Positions 34,301 to 43,049 of a stretch of DNA of 64,000 bases are shown piece by piece. The translations under genes were made by a program, and so were the position numbers. Position 1 is the first letter of the stretch. Every line of letters begins with the position of its first letter. The notes under the pieces were generated by a model. The model ran no database searches and was not told where the DNA came from. It was given only the letters and a program-made list of their open reading frames with translations. The stretch spans positions 22,981-86,980 of the forward strand of contig NZ_VTTI01000003.1 in the NCBI RefSeq assembly GCF_008641105.1, written 5' to 3'. This DNA comes from Halopseudomonas salina. Lineage in GTDB: Bacteria > Pseudomonadota > Gammaproteobacteria > Pseudomonadales > Pseudomonadaceae.

Positions 34301-34432
34301 GACCGGCGGGTCGATGTCGGGATACTCCCGCAGTGGCAACATGCTGAACGCAACGAGGCCGAAGATTACCAGCAATAGCGCCAGAACACTGGCAAATACC
34401 GGCCGCTTGACCGATGTATCAGAAAGAATCAT
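31301..34432 (-). CDS. RND multidrug efflux permease
   Basis: Proton-driven inner-membrane pump of 1043 residues, the normal HAE-1 length. It starts MILSDTSVKRPVFASVLALLLV and has two copies of the helix plus large periplasmic loop repeat. GLVVDDAIIVLENVRRR in TM4 has the paired aspartates used for proton relay, and AKNGILIVEFANQLRDAG is the matching TM10-11 segment. It is 19 bases downstream of its membrane-fusion partner. No outer-membrane channel gene is linked, so it probably borrows a TolC/OprM-type channel. Confidence 0.93.
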   Translation of the reverse strand: MILSDTSVKRPVFASVLALLLVIFGLVAFSMLPLREYPDIDPPVVTVETNYRGAAASVVDSQITQIVEERIAGVEGVEYIESQSQDGRSQITIRFAINKDVNEAANDIRDRVSGILDDLPAEADPPEVQKLDANQEVIIWWNLTSERLTLPELTDYAERYLVDRFSTLEGVARVRVGGSQRYAMRVWLDRQALAARDLTASDVEAALRAENVELPAGSIESRTRQFTARVARSFQTAEDFGRLVIARGPDNYLVRLGDVARVERGTEEDRNLFRGNTVPMVGIGLERQSTANTLEVSRVSSALVEELNGTLPEGMQILPSFDSSVFIEGAVKEVYTTLGIALVLVVLSIFVFLGSPRAILIPAVTVPVSMTATFIALLFFGFTVNLLTLLALVLAIGLVVDDAIIVLENVRRRIDEEGETPLVAAYRGSRQVAFAVVSTTLVLVAVFVPIAFLQGDIGRLFSEFALTMAAAVAFSSFVALTLSPMLASKVLKSRGSENRLSRWVDNTLLTSRRLYARVLVVVLRWRWLSLLGVVALFGFSGWLFSQLPSEYTPREDRGAFFIIVNGPEGATYEYMTDYMDEIESRMMKYVEAGEVTRLLVRAPRSFGTVTTFNTGIVIVVLEDWAQRRGGWEIMGDVQKDLANLTGVRAFPVMRQGFAGGQSQPFQLVIGGAGDYQQLAEWRATLLEKIEEDNPGLVNIDSDYKETQPQLEIAIDYNSAADMGVNISNIGRTLETMLGSRRVTTYIDDGEEYDVILEGERSEQRSVSSLSNIYVRSDTTGELIPLSNLVSIEEYAGSTTLNRYNRNRAITIEASLADGVALGDALDHVEALAREHLPETLVIDYKGQSLDLRKAGGSLLFVFILGLLVVFLVLAAQFESFVHPLIIMLGVPVAIGGALFGLWITDNSLNLYSQIGLVMLIGLAAKNGILIVEFANQLRDAGRSFDDALVEASTLRLRPILMTGATTVAGAIPLVIAFGAGAETRSVIGIVVVSGVSVSTVLTLFVIPLLYSLLARGTNSPDAVRQRLEKEEAQADAVVENGRS

Positions 34433-34451
34433 TGCAGGACTCCGGGGAGGA

Positions 34452-35519
34452 TCAGGGGGCGGCCGAAATCACGGCCCGGGGAGATTCGCCAGGCTCAAGC
34501 TCGGCTTTGATGCTGATCGCCTGTCCCGGCTGCAGGCGGAAATTGCCATGCGTCACCACGCTCTGACCACCATCAAGACCCTCGACAATCTCAACCAGGC
34601 CTGGCTGCCGGAGCCCAGTCTGCACCTGCTGGCGGCGCGCCACGAAACCGTCATCCTGCGCTTCGACAATCATCACGAATTGATCACGCCCCAAGGGCAG
34701 CAACGCCTCTTCGGGGATCATGACCGCATCACGCGGGTCACTGCGCAGGTCGACGGTCATCAACATGCCTGGCTTGAGCCGGCCGTCAGCGTTGTCAATC
34801 AAGGCCCGCACACGGATAGAACGAGTAACCGGGTCAACCTCGTTATCGAGACTGGCCACTTCACCCCTGAAAGGCTCATCGCCATAGGCACGACTGGTTG
34901 CCGCCAATTTCTGACCAGGGGCAATCTGGGCCATCAGCGTCTCCGGAACACTGAAATCGAGCTTCATAACAGAGTCGTCATGCAGTGTTGCGACCTGCAT
35001 ACCCGGGGCCACCAGAGTACCTACACTGACTTGCCGCAGACCAACCACGCTGTCAAAGGGTGCGCGAATCAATCTGTCTGCCAGTCGCGCCTGGACGGCC
35101 TGCAGCTGAGCCCGCGCTATATCCACGGTACGAGTGCGATCATCCAGCTCCTGCCGGGACAGTACCCGGCTTTCGACCAGTTGCCTGGCCCGTGCCAATT
35201 GACGCTCCGCATCGGCTAGGCTGACTTCGGCCTCCTGCAGTTGGGCGAGTTGCTCACGATTAGTCAGCTCGACCAATACATCGCCTTCCTTGACTCGCTG
35301 GCCATCCTCAAAGCGAATGCGTGAGATTGTGGCGGTAATGTTCGCGCTCACCACGGCCGTCTCATTGGCATTGAGTGTTCCAAGCGCCTCGATGGGGTTG
35401 GCGATCTGCCGGGTTTCTGCCTTCACCGCTATCACCGGCAAGGGCGCCTGCTGGGCAAAACCGGCCATAGACCAGACGCTGGTCAGAATCGCCAGCACTG
35501 TCTGTCTGAGAGTCAACAT
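34452..35519 (-). CDS. RND efflux periplasmic adaptor (membrane fusion protein)
   Basis: A 355-residue adaptor linking the pump to an outer-membrane channel. The signal peptide ends SMAGFAQ; the barrel-sandwich halves ALGTLNANETAVVSANITATISRIRFEDGQRVKEGDVLVEL and LIRAPFDSVVGLRQVSVGTLV flank a coiled-coil hairpin of about 65 residues. A beta-barrel and membrane-proximal domain follow. First gene of a two-gene operon with the RND permease. A ligand cannot be inferred from sequence. Confidence 0.92.
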   Translation of the reverse strand: MLTLRQTVLAILTSVWSMAGFAQQAPLPVIAVKAETRQIANPIEALGTLNANETAVVSANITATISRIRFEDGQRVKEGDVLVELTNREQLAQLQEAEVSLADAERQLARARQLVESRVLSRQELDDRTRTVDIARAQLQAVQARLADRLIRAPFDSVVGLRQVSVGTLVAPGMQVATLHDDSVMKLDFSVPETLMAQIAPGQKLAATSRAYGDEPFRGEVASLDNEVDPVTRSIRVRALIDNADGRLKPGMLMTVDLRSDPRDAVMIPEEALLPLGRDQFVMIVEAQDDGFVARRQQVQTGLRQPGLVEIVEGLDGGQSVVTHGNFRLQPGQAISIKAELEPGESPRAVISAAP

Positions 35520-35571
35520 CCTGTATTTCCTGTCTTAATTGAGTTGCCTGGAGTTTTCGTCTGCGCTTGAA

Positions 35572-36363
35572 CTATTTATCCATGCTCTCGGCTAGAAAAC
35601 GATGCATTGCGCCGAATGCACGCTCTGCTACAACGGGATTGTACTCGGCCTTGCCAGGCATCTTTGCAGTGGGGTCTGTAAAGGAATGCACTGCACCGCC
35701 GTAGCTGTTCAACTGCCAGTCCACGCCAGCATTGCGCATTTCCTCCTGGAAAGCCTGTACCTGCTCTTGCGGCACATAGGGATCATCAGCGCCATGCAGG
35801 ACCAGCACCGGGGTACGTATAGCCTTGGCATTCTCGGGGTCGGGGGTATCCAGGTTTCCATGGAACGAAACCACACCCTGCACTGGTGTGCCTGAGCGCG
35901 CCAACTCCAGTACCGTGCCTCCGCCAAAGCAGAAACCGATCGCCGCGATATTGTCCACATCCAGCGAGACTCCATCTGCCTGAGCCTTGAACACATCCAG
36001 AGCAGCATTGACCCGATCACGCATCATTGCCCGGTCAGCCCGAACACTACCGGCAGCCTTTCCGGCCTCATCGGCATTTTGCGGTCGAATGTCTTTGCCG
36101 TACATATCGGCAACAAAGACTATGTATTCACTGCCACCCACACGCTGGGCTTTCTCTACGGCGCCTTCGGTCACGCCCATCCAGTTGGGTACCATGAGCA
36201 AACCCGGACGTTTGTCATCTACCGAGTCGTCATACACCAGCATACCCTCGTAAGCCTGACCACCGATTTCATAGGCGACAGGCGTGGACACCATTTCGGC
36301 GTTGGCGTGTGCTGCCATACCTGCGGCAGAAGCAATCATTAGCGTGCTGAGCGTCTTTTTCAT
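35572..36363 (-). CDS. Exported dienelactone hydrolase family protein
   Basis: A 263-residue alpha/beta hydrolase with a signal peptide (MKKTLSTLMIASAAGMAAHANA), so probably periplasmic. The family triad is visible: Cys nucleophile in GFCFGGG, Asp in LHGADDPYV and His in GAVHSFTDP. RPGLLMVPNWMGVTE is the oxyanion region. Length and cysteine nucleophile fit the DLH family, but the natural ester substrate is unknown. The gene precedes the RND operon by 52 bases on the same strand; functional linkage is not shown. RBS AAGGA lies 8 bases before ATG. Confidence 0.86.
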   Translation of the reverse strand: MKKTLSTLMIASAAGMAAHANAEMVSTPVAYEIGGQAYEGMLVYDDSVDDKRPGLLMVPNWMGVTEGAVEKAQRVGGSEYIVFVADMYGKDIRPQNADEAGKAAGSVRADRAMMRDRVNAALDVFKAQADGVSLDVDNIAAIGFCFGGGTVLELARSGTPVQGVVSFHGNLDTPDPENAKAIRTPVLVLHGADDPYVPQEQVQAFQEEMRNAGVDWQLNSYGGAVHSFTDPTAKMPGKAEYNPVVAERAFGAMHRFLAESMDK

Positions 36364-36474
36364 CGGTCAGTTCCTTGGACGGAATATAAGCATCGCAAGA
36401 GGATAGCCTGTGAAGGCCGACTGATGGAGGTTTTCACATAATGTCGAAAACTATTTGTTATCCGTCCAGACAGC

Positions 36475-36511
36475 AAAAAACCCCGTCTGATGTGATCAGA
36501 CGGGGTTTTTT
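36475..36511. terminator. Strong bidirectional terminator after htpG
   Basis: AAAAAACCCCGTCTGAT (36475-36491) and its exact complement (36495-36511) form a 17-bp stem around the loop GTG, with A6 and T6 at the ends. It lies 15 bases past the htpG stop and terminates transcription on either strand. Confidence 0.93.
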
Positions 36512-36526
36512 GACGAGTGCCAAATG

Positions 36527-38431
36527 CTATTTGCTGAGTTCAACCAGCAGCGCATTCAAGCGACGCACGTAGGCGCCGGGATCCTGCAAGCTCTCTCCGG
36601 CAGCAAGAGCTGCCTGGTCAAACAGGATGTGGCTGAGATCGCCAAAGCGCGCCTCATCCTGCTCCTGATCGAGCTTCTCCAACAGCGGGTGCGCCGGATT
36701 GATTTCCATGATCGGCTTGCTCTCGGGCGCTTTCTGGCCAGTCGCTTCGAGTATCTTGCGCATCTGCAGGCCCATGCCGTCTTCAGTGACCACCAGAACA
36801 GCCGGAGAGTCAGTCAGACGATGGGAGACCTTGACGTCATCAACGCTGTCCTTGAGCACATCCTTGATACGCTGGACCAGATCGGCCTTGGCCTTGGCGG
36901 CCTCTTCCTGAGCCTGCTTGTCTTCTTCGGCATCCAGCTTGCCCAGATCCAGGTCGCCACGGGCAATGTCGACAAACTCCTTGCCACTGTACTCGTTGAG
37001 ATGACTCATCAACCACTCGTCGATGCGGTCAGTCAGGAGCAGCACTTCGATACCCTTTTTGCGGAAGATCTCCAGGTGCGGGCTGTTCTTCACCTGATTG
37101 TAGCGCTCTCCGGTCAGGTAGTAGATCTTGTCCTGGCCTTCCTGCATCCGCTCAATATATGCATCCAGGCTGACGACTTCGGAGTCATCGTTCTGCTGCG
37201 TCGAGGCGAAGCGCAACAAGCCGGCGATTTTCTCGCGGTTGGAATAGTCCTCAGCCGGGCCTTCCTTCATCACACTGCCGAAGTTCTTCCAGAAAGTGGC
37301 GTACTGCTCAGGCTCTTTCTTGGCCAACTTCTCAAGCATGTCGAGTACACGCTTGGTCAGCGCCGACTTCATACTGTCGATGGCCGGATCCTTCTGCAGA
37401 ATCTCCCGCGATACGTTCAGTGACAGGTCGTTGGAGTCGACAACGCCCTTGATGAAGCGCAGATACAGGGGCAGAAACTGCTCTGCTTCATCCATGATGA
37501 AGACACGCTGAACATACAACTTCAGACCGCGGGGCGCTTCACGCTGGTACAGGTCAAAGGGCGCGCGGGCAGGTACATACAGCAGGCTGGTGTACTCCAG
37601 CTTGCCTTCGACCTTGTTGTGGCTCCAGCTCAGCGGATTCTCGAAGTCGTGGGCTACGTGCTTGTAGAACTCCTGGTACTCGTCATCCTTGATTTCGGTG
37701 CGCGGACGGGTCCAGAGCGCACTGGCACGGTTGACGGTTTCCCATTCCAGCTCGGCCGGTTGGCTCTCGTCCTCACCCTGTTTCTGCTTGGGCAATTCAA
37801 TCGGCAGGGAGATATGATCGGAGTATTTCTTGACCACATTACGCAAACGGAAACCATCGGCGAATTCGGACTCGGCCGACTTGAGGTGCAGCACAATACG
37901 GGTACCGCGTTCGGCTTTCTCTACGGTCTCGATGGTGAACTCGCCCTCACCCGCCGACTCCCAGCGCACGCCCTGGGTCTTGTCGGCACCGGCACGGCGG
38001 GTAAAGACTTCAACCTTGTCGGCAACGATAAAGGCACTGTAGAAACCCACACCGAACTGACCAATCAGACTGGCATCTTTCTTCTGGTCACCGGTGAGCT
38101 GCTGCATGAACGCAGCGGTGCCCGACTTGGCAATGGTACCCAGATTTTCGATGACTTCGTCACGGGACATGCCGATGCCGTTATCTTCGATTGTCAGCGT
38201 ATTGGCCGTTTCATCAGAACTGATCCGGATAACGGTGTCTGGCTGTTCTTCGAGCAACTCCGGCTTGGCAATGGCTTCAAAACGCAGTTTGTCCGAAGCG
38301 TCGGACGCATTGGAAATCAGCTCCCGGAGAAAAATCTCCTTGTTCGAATACATCGAGTGGATCATCAGATGCAGCAGCTGCTTGACCTCGGTCTGAAATC
38401 CAAGCGTTTCCTTCTGGGCTTCCACAGTCAT
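36527..38431 (-). CDS. htpG: Hsp90-family chaperone HtpG
   Basis: ATP-dependent cytosolic dimeric chaperone of 634 residues, the usual length. The N-terminal GHKL domain has [23 protein letters not shown] and [11 protein letters not shown]; the middle domain includes NVSREILQ; the C terminus has the [10 protein letters not shown] dimerisation segment. The ATG is preceded by AGGGAG. A good sigma-32 promoter lies 91-118 bases upstream, and a strong terminator follows, so it is a single-gene heat-shock unit. Confidence 0.97.
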   Translation of the reverse strand: MTVEAQKETLGFQTEVKQLLHLMIHSMYSNKEIFLRELISNASDASDKLRFEAIAKPELLEEQPDTVIRISSDETANTLTIEDNGIGMSRDEVIENLGTIAKSGTAAFMQQLTGDQKKDASLIGQFGVGFYSAFIVADKVEVFTRRAGADKTQGVRWESAGEGEFTIETVEKAERGTRIVLHLKSAESEFADGFRLRNVVKKYSDHISLPIELPKQKQGEDESQPAELEWETVNRASALWTRPRTEIKDDEYQEFYKHVAHDFENPLSWSHNKVEGKLEYTSLLYVPARAPFDLYQREAPRGLKLYVQRVFIMDEAEQFLPLYLRFIKGVVDSNDLSLNVSREILQKDPAIDSMKSALTKRVLDMLEKLAKKEPEQYATFWKNFGSVMKEGPAEDYSNREKIAGLLRFASTQQNDDSEVVSLDAYIERMQEGQDKIYYLTGERYNQVKNSPHLEIFRKKGIEVLLLTDRIDEWLMSHLNEYSGKEFVDIARGDLDLGKLDAEEDKQAQEEAAKAKADLVQRIKDVLKDSVDDVKVSHRLTDSPAVLVVTEDGMGLQMRKILEATGQKAPESKPIMEINPAHPLLEKLDQEQDEARFGDLSHILFDQAALAAGESLQDPGAYVRRLNALLVELSK

Positions 38432-38521
38432 CTTTGGTTGTCTCCCTATAGATCGATTAGAAACCTTACTGGCAAGGCTTCAGGCAAAACGCGCGACGGC
38501 AGGGTCGCGCCGATGTGCCTT

Positions 38522-38549
38522 TAATGGGGACATTGGCGAGGATTTCAAG
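38522..38549 (-). promoter_or_regulatory. Sigma-32 heat-shock promoter of htpG
   Basis: On the minus strand CTTGAAA (38549-38543) is separated by 13 bases from CCCCATTA (38529-38522), which nearly equals the CTTGAAA-N11-16-CCCCATNT consensus. It lies between the upstream membrane-protein stop codon and htpG, giving a leader of roughly 80-85 bases. Confidence 0.85.
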
Positions 38550-38559
38550 GTCGGGGCGA

Positions 38560-39561
38560 CTATCGGGAGGATCTGTACTGAACTTGTAATTGGGCAACAT
38601 CCGTCGGGCGAAAATGATAATCCACCTGGTTGGCGCCACTGTTCTGCGCCAGCACTATCCGTCGGTCATCGCTGACCGCCTTCAAACGCCCTTCGTAGCG
38701 ACGTCCAGCCTGGGTAGTCAGCCGCAGTTGCTGACCAATGAAGAATTCTGGCTCATCCAGCACCGCCAGTACGCTGACATCCTGCCATTGCGGGCTGTTC
38801 TGCACATCCTGAAGCGGCCGCGTAATGGTCAATTCGGGCTGTGAAGCGGGCGCTGGAACCGCTGCAGGCTGCTGCAGACGAGCTAACCAGTCGGGTGTTG
38901 CGGTCAGCCTGGCCTCGCCGTTGAGCAGCGTAGCGGGCTTGGTAGGAAGGTGCAGACGTAACCCTAATTGCACTGCTTCTCCAGGCAGAGGTATCAAGTC
39001 CAGGCTCAGGGTGTAATCCTCGGTAACCCTGAGCAGGCCCGGCTGGGTCAACGCGCCTGTATGCCACTGCAGCAGTAGTTCGGGCCAGGGGCCTGTATCC
39101 CCCGGTAAGCGATCGATGGTTCGCAGACCGGCCTGAAGCGTGGCAGGGTCGAAGCGCACTGTCAGCGCACGACGTATGCGCTGTGGCGGGCCTTCTTCCA
39201 TGATCAGGTCATTGCCGCGCCAGAAGATCCGTTCGGGGTTGAAAGGCTGGCCCATCAACTCCCCCTCGATACCTGCGCCTTTATTGGTCGGCGTCGCCCA
39301 CTCGCCTGCCAGCAACTGAGCGAAGCGCTCCGGTTGCTCGCGCTGCAACAAGGCAGCGCCAGCAAGAACCAGTAGCAGCCCCGATAACATGAGCAACCGC
39401 GGCGTACGCGCATATCCACGGCCACGCATGATCAATGTTAGCGGAGCGGCCAGTATTGCCAGCAAAAGGCGACCAATGGGGAGCTTTCTGGCAGCCACCG
39501 CCACCCATAGCCAGCCAAGCACTATCAAGAGAAGACCGCTGATGATCAACAAGGCTGGCAT
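38560..39561 (-). CDS. Uncharacterised membrane protein
   Basis: A 333-residue protein I cannot name. Three hydrophobic segments fill the first ~85 residues (MPALLIISGLLLIVLGWLWV, LLLAILAAPLTLIM, LMLSGLLLVLAGAALL); the rest is soluble and rich in beta-type sequence, with EGRLKAVSDDRRIVLAQ near the end resembling a small barrel. A hypothetical gene occupies the same place beside htpG in P. aeruginosa as I recall. The ATG at 39561 has GGAG 12 bases upstream; a longer frame to 39651 would overlap the thioesterase gene. Confidence 0.7.
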   Translation of the reverse strand: MPALLIISGLLLIVLGWLWVAVAARKLPIGRLLLAILAAPLTLIMRGRGYARTPRLLMLSGLLLVLAGAALLQREQPERFAQLLAGEWATPTNKGAGIEGELMGQPFNPERIFWRGNDLIMEEGPPQRIRRALTVRFDPATLQAGLRTIDRLPGDTGPWPELLLQWHTGALTQPGLLRVTEDYTLSLDLIPLPGEAVQLGLRLHLPTKPATLLNGEARLTATPDWLARLQQPAAVPAPASQPELTITRPLQDVQNSPQWQDVSVLAVLDEPEFFIGQQLRLTTQAGRRYEGRLKAVSDDRRIVLAQNSGANQVDYHFRPTDVAQLQVQYRSSR

Positions 39562-39607
39562 GAATACGTGACGCTCCGGACCAGAAATTCGAAGACCAGC
39601 TACCCGG

Positions 39608-40054
39608 TCAACCCAGTTTGAAATGCGCCCTTGCAGTCGCAATGGGCTCACTCGATCGGGTTTGCCAAGCCGTTATCGCCACATTACCCACTCGCCGCCC
39701 CTGACGCCATACCTGGCAGGTGGCATAAGTGTCCTTGAACAGTCCTGCACGCAGATAATCAATTGAAAAATCAATAATCTTGGGGAAAACAGAACTGTTC
39801 ATCGCAATCATCAGGTGCAGCATGGCCGACTGCTCCATGAAACCCGCAATTACTCCACCATGCAGCGCAGGCAAGACCGGGTTACCGATATTGTCCTTGC
39901 TGATCGGCAGATGAAAAATCACTTCCTCACCGAGGTGCTTGAGCTCCAGGCCAATCATCCGCGCATAGGGAATGGCTTCGATCAAGGGTGCGTAGTCGCC
40001 AGAATCATGTCCTTCACGCATCAACTGTTCTATGTGAACCGGCTGGTCGCTCAT
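39608..40054 (-). CDS. PaaI-family hotdog thioesterase (second of pair)
   Basis: A 148-residue hotdog-fold protein, probably hydrolysing an acyl-CoA. NPVLPALHGGVIAGFMEQSAML is the family motif, where HGG contacts the thioester and the following E or D is catalytic. Its ATG overlaps the stop of the neighbouring thioesterase by four bases (ATGA), so the two are translationally coupled and could form a heteromer. Substrate unknown. Confidence 0.85.
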   Translation of the reverse strand: MSDQPVHIEQLMREGHDSGDYAPLIEAIPYARMIGLELKHLGEEVIFHLPISKDNIGNPVLPALHGGVIAGFMEQSAMLHLMIAMNSSVFPKIIDFSIDYLRAGLFKDTYATCQVWRQGRRVGNVAITAWQTRSSEPIATARAHFKLG

Positions 40055-40518
40055 ACCTTTTCTCCATCGATGCTGCGAGCCAGCGTTCCGTCGGAGGCCG
40101 GTCTACCCATGCGCATAAAGGTGCCTACCACGTGAGCAATCGGCTGTTCGCGGTCGTCCTGATAAGCTATGCCACGAGTAAAAATAACGGTTGGGCTGAG
40201 TCGATAGCACTCTGCAAAGCCGAATATATCCTTTCCCGGCTCAGCCGGATGCATGTAGTCAATGCGCAGATCAAGCGTCGGGCAAATCTCGAAGTCGGGC
40301 AAAAAACACACGGTCGAAATCCCGCAACAGGTATCCATGAGGGTAGTAATCGCACCCCCGTGGACAACACCGGTAACGGGATTGCCAATGATCGAGTCGC
40401 TATACGGCAACTTGAGAACAAGGCCTTTCTCATCGGCATGTTCGACACTCATACCCAGCAATTGGCAATGCCGCAGTACCGACAGGAAGTTTTGGCAACG
40501 TTTTTCGATATCAGTCAT
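40051..40518 (-). CDS. PaaI-family hotdog thioesterase (first of pair)
   Basis: A 155-residue hotdog-fold acyl-CoA thioesterase candidate. GNPVTGVVHGGAITTLMDTCCGIS is the catalytic segment, with D instead of the partner's E after HGG. ICPTLDLRIDYMHPAEPGKDI follows as usual. The ATG at 40518 is preceded by GAGAATCCGG; reading back to 40608 adds 30 residues without family similarity. Overlaps the next thioesterase by four bases. Confidence 0.85.
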   Translation of the reverse strand: MTDIEKRCQNFLSVLRHCQLLGMSVEHADEKGLVLKLPYSDSIIGNPVTGVVHGGAITTLMDTCCGISTVCFLPDFEICPTLDLRIDYMHPAEPGKDIFGFAECYRLSPTVIFTRGIAYQDDREQPIAHVVGTFMRMGRPASDGTLARSIDGEKV

Positions 40519-40832
40519 CCGGATTCTCAATCTGAGCACAGGGAATGGGCGGCATAGTACCCATAACGCAGCATAGACTCCAGCGCGGGGAATCTTTGTA
40601 GCCGCCATACCGCAACGGAACTATTCCCTGACATATGTGACTAATAGTTGGAATAAATTGGAGATTGAGGGGGTACGCGCATAATCGACCCCGCTTCACT
40701 CGCTAGCACAGGGGAAAGCCAGGGCTACCAGGCCTTCTCACGCATATGAGGGAGACACTGTAGCTCACAGACTGTACCCCCCAAACCAGAGGTGTGAAAT
40801 CAATATCACACATTCAAATCAAGGAGATTGTA
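40519..40832. other. Divergent promoter region between thioesterases and lipoprotein gene
   Basis: About 310 bases. GGGGGTAC at 40669-40676 and GTACCCCC at 40774-40781 are exact complements 97 bases apart. CATAAT at 40681 could be a -10 element, but the -35 match is poor. Near 40716 a short GCC..GGC hairpin occurs. No tRNA cloverleaf can be drawn. The dyad at 40792 is listed separately. Confidence 0.45.
40792..40811. promoter_or_regulatory. Perfect dyad upstream of lipoprotein gene
   Basis: GTGTGA-N8-TCACAC lies 21 bases before the lipoprotein ATG. The half sites equal those of CRP/Vfr sites (TGTGA/TCACA), but the spacer is 8 bases rather than the usual 6, so it may bind another regulator. 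Its position overlapping or just past the likely transcription start suits repression. Confidence 0.5.
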
Positions 40833-41087
40833 ATGAAGAAGATAGCCATGACAGCGGTTTTGTTGGCGAGCTTGGGTTTACTGGCCGCGTGCGAACAGGA
40901 GCCCGAAGACAAGATGGAATCAGCCGCAGACTCAATGGGTGATGCCGCTGAAGAAGCCGGCGAAGCCATTGAACTCAAGGCCCGCGAGGCTACGGGGAAT
41001 GAGCGTACCACTGGCGAGAAAATGGAAGACGGCATGGAAGACGCTGGCGAGGAAATGGGCGAAGCCTACGATGATGCAGTGAACTGA
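40833..41087 (+). CDS. Small acidic lipoprotein
   Basis: An 84-residue precursor with a lipoprotein signal peptide ending LLAAC (lipid-modified C20), followed by a very acidic, Met- and Ala-rich sequence: repeated MxDAxEExGEA-like units predicted to be amphipathic helix. The residue after C20 is E, not D, so outer-membrane sorting is likely. Resembles small stress-related lipoproteins; no function is known to me. The ATG at 40833 has AAGGAG 6 bases upstream. Confidence 0.8.
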   Translation: MKKIAMTAVLLASLGLLAACEQEPEDKMESAADSMGDAAEEAGEAIELKAREATGNERTTGEKMEDGMEDAGEEMGEAYDDAVN

Positions 41088-41117
41088 TCACACCTATGAC
41101 CTTGCGAGGTCACGACC

Positions 41118-41151
41118 GATCAGGATGCCCGCAGACCTGATCCGCGTTTTT
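41118..41151 (+). terminator. Probable terminator after lipoprotein gene
   Basis: GATCAGG (41118-41124) and CCTGATC (41136-41142) form a 7-bp stem with an 11-base loop, followed by CGCG and five T's. It is 30 bases after the lipoprotein stop. The gap between stem and T run makes it only moderately convincing. Confidence 0.55.
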
Positions 41152-41175
41152 ACAGCTTGCACTCTGACGCTGTAG

Positions 41176-41201
41176 GAGGCGCGCCTGCACTGGCGCGCCT
41201 C
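41176..41201. repeat. GC-rich hairpin between convergent genes
   Basis: GAGGCGCGCC (41176-41185) and GGCGCGCCTC (41192-41201) are a perfect 10-bp stem with loop TGCACT. No T run follows on either strand. Each arm contains the palindrome GGCGCGCC. It lies between the converging lipoprotein and DUF599 genes and may act with the neighbouring terminator. Confidence 0.6.
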
Positions 41202-41270
41202 TCGTCTATGTATCAGCCTTGATTTTTTTTCACGCTTTCGTTGCGTTGCGATTCTTGGCTCTGCCTGCGT

Positions 41271-42020
41271 TTAGTCCACTTTGTCCTGCTGCAGCAAGCC
41301 ACCCGTTGGGCTGTACATCATTGCCGCAAGTATCCGCGAATGAAACTCCCGCTTGTATAACACCCATACAACGCCCGCACTGGTGAGCATGAATAGTAGC
41401 GGATTGATAAACCAGGTGAGGCCAGCCAAGGCAAAATAGTAGGCCCTTAACCCCAGGTTGAACTCGTTCCCTGCCATCGAAAGAACTGTGGCCGCTCTCG
41501 CTGCATAGGCCTTGCGCTCTATCTCGGATACCTGCTTTTCTCCTACCAGAGGCGCCGATCCAAGCAACACCGAGGCAAAGTTGTATTGGCGCATTCCCCA
41601 CGAGAAGGTAAAAAAGGCATAGACGAAGATGCCTAGCATAACCAGTAGCTTCATCTCGGACATCTGTCGACTGACGTTGGCAACAAAGGGGATATCATGG
41701 AGCAGATTCTGAGCCCGATCAGTAGCCCCCATTACCGTAATAATGCCGGCAAGGATTAGTAGGGTACTGGAAGCAAAGAACGCCGTGTTGCGCTCCAGGT
41801 TGCCGATTACGCTGGCATCGGCAATGCGCTGCTCACGCATCAACAGCCGTGACATCCAGTCCTGGCGATAAAGATGCAGGACGCTGGCAAGGCAAGCCGT
41901 ATCCCGGGCCCTGTGACGCGCATAATGGGTATAGCCCACCCAGCACAGCAGAAACCAGACAAAAGCAAGCATGTTGAGCCATGTAGAGCCGGCATCAGGC
42001 AGGGAAAGTTGCGAAAGCAT
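41271..42020 (-). CDS. DUF599 family membrane protein
   Basis: A 249-residue inner-membrane protein with about four helices (near 13-32, 80-100, 128-148, 200-222). WVGYTHYARHRARDTACLASVLHLYRQDWM and ASVLLGSAPL agree with my memory of the DUF599 family, common in Pseudomonas and of unknown function. It lies downstream of the lipoprotein gene in convergent orientation, and next to the sucD terminator. Confidence 0.75.
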   Translation of the reverse strand: MLSQLSLPDAGSTWLNMLAFVWFLLCWVGYTHYARHRARDTACLASVLHLYRQDWMSRLLMREQRIADASVIGNLERNTAFFASSTLLILAGIITVMGATDRAQNLLHDIPFVANVSRQMSEMKLLVMLGIFVYAFFTFSWGMRQYNFASVLLGSAPLVGEKQVSEIERKAYAARAATVLSMAGNEFNLGLRAYYFALAGLTWFINPLLFMLTSAGVVWVLYKREFHSRILAAMMYSPTGGLLQQDKVD

Positions 42021-42120
42021 TCAGGCACCTTTTCAGAACCAAAGTTATCAGCACGGTACAATAGATTCGCATACCGTGTTTAGCAGTATAGCCAGCATCG
42101 CTTGTTCCGGCAGCAGACAC

Positions 42121-42145
42121 AAAAAACCCTGCCGAAGCAGGGTTT
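42121..42145 (-). terminator. Terminator of the sucCD unit
   Basis: On the minus strand AAACCCTGC-TTCG-GCAGGGTTTTTT: a 9-bp stem with the stable TTCG tetraloop followed by six T's (complement of A's at 42121-42126). It is 22 bases past the sucD stop and closes the long TCA transcription block. Confidence 0.92.
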
Positions 42146-42167
42146 CTATTGGACAGCCAGTGAAGCG

Positions 42168-43049
42168 TTACTTCAGTGGCCAGCCAGTCAGCTCAGCCAG
42201 AGCCGAACCGATGTCTGCCAGCGAACGTACGGTTTTGACACCGGCGTCTTCCAGTGCAGCGAACTTCTCGTCCGCAGTACCCTTGCCACCGGAAATGATC
42301 GCACCAGCGTGACCCATACGCTTGCCCGCAGGCGCGGTAACACCAGCAATGTAGGACACAACCGGCTTGGTCACGTTGGCCTTGATGTAGGCCGCTGCTT
42401 CTTCTTCCGCGCTACCACCGATCTCGCCGATCATGACGATCGCTTCGGTCTTCGGATCGTCCTGGAACATCTGCAGGATATCGATGAAGTTGGAACCCGG
42501 AATCGGGTCACCACCGATGCCTACGCAGGTAGACTGACCAAAACCGGAATCAGTGGTCTGCTTGACCGCTTCATAGGTCAGGGTGCCGGAGCGGGAAACG
42601 ATACCCACCTTGCCAGGCTGGTGAATGTGACCGGGCATGATGCCGATCTTGCATTCGCCGGGGGTGATAACACCCGGGCAGTTGGGGCCGATCAGGCGCA
42701 CACCCAGCTGATCACAGACGACCTTGCAGTCGAGCATGTCCAGAGTCGGGATGCCTTCGGTGATGCACACGATCAGTTGGATGCCGCCATTGGCCGCTTC
42801 CAGGATCGAGTCCTTGCAGAACGGAGCCGGTACATAGATCACGCTGGCGGTGGCGCCAGTCTGCTCGACTGCTTCACGCACGGTGTTGAATACCGGCAGG
42901 CCCAGGTGAGTGGTACCACCCTTGCCCGGCGTTACGCCGCCAACCATCTTGGTGCCGTACTCGATCGCTTGCTCAGAGTGGAAAGTACCCTGTGCGCCAG
43001 TAAAGCCCTGGCAGATAACCTTGGTGTCTTTGTTGATCAGGATGCTCAT
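42168..43049 (-). CDS. sucD: Succinyl-CoA synthetase alpha subunit
   Basis: CoA-binding and phospho-histidine subunit of the ADP/GDP-forming enzyme that converts succinyl-CoA to succinate with substrate-level phosphorylation. The 293-residue product begins [29 protein letters not shown] (CoA-binding Rossmann domain) and contains [14 protein letters not shown] with the phosphorylated histidine. Its ATG overlaps the sucC stop by one base (TAATG), ensuring coupled translation. Confidence 0.98.
   Translation of the reverse strand: MSILINKDTKVICQGFTGAQGTFHSEQAIEYGTKMVGGVTPGKGGTTHLGLPVFNTVREAVEQTGATASVIYVPAPFCKDSILEAANGGIQLIVCITEGIPTLDMLDCKVVCDQLGVRLIGPNCPGVITPGECKIGIMPGHIHQPGKVGIVSRSGTLTYEAVKQTTDSGFGQSTCVGIGGDPIPGSNFIDILQMFQDDPKTEAIVMIGEIGGSAEEEAAAYIKANVTKPVVSYIAGVTAPAGKRMGHAGAIISGGKGTADEKFAALEDAGVKTVRSLADIGSALAELTGWPLK

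Noticed and set aside
40669..40781. Structured RNA or tRNA between GGGGGTAC and GTACCCCC
   Set aside because: The arms are 97 bases apart and the best -10 candidate lies inside the left arm's downstream side, so the left arm would not be transcribed; no cloverleaf fits.
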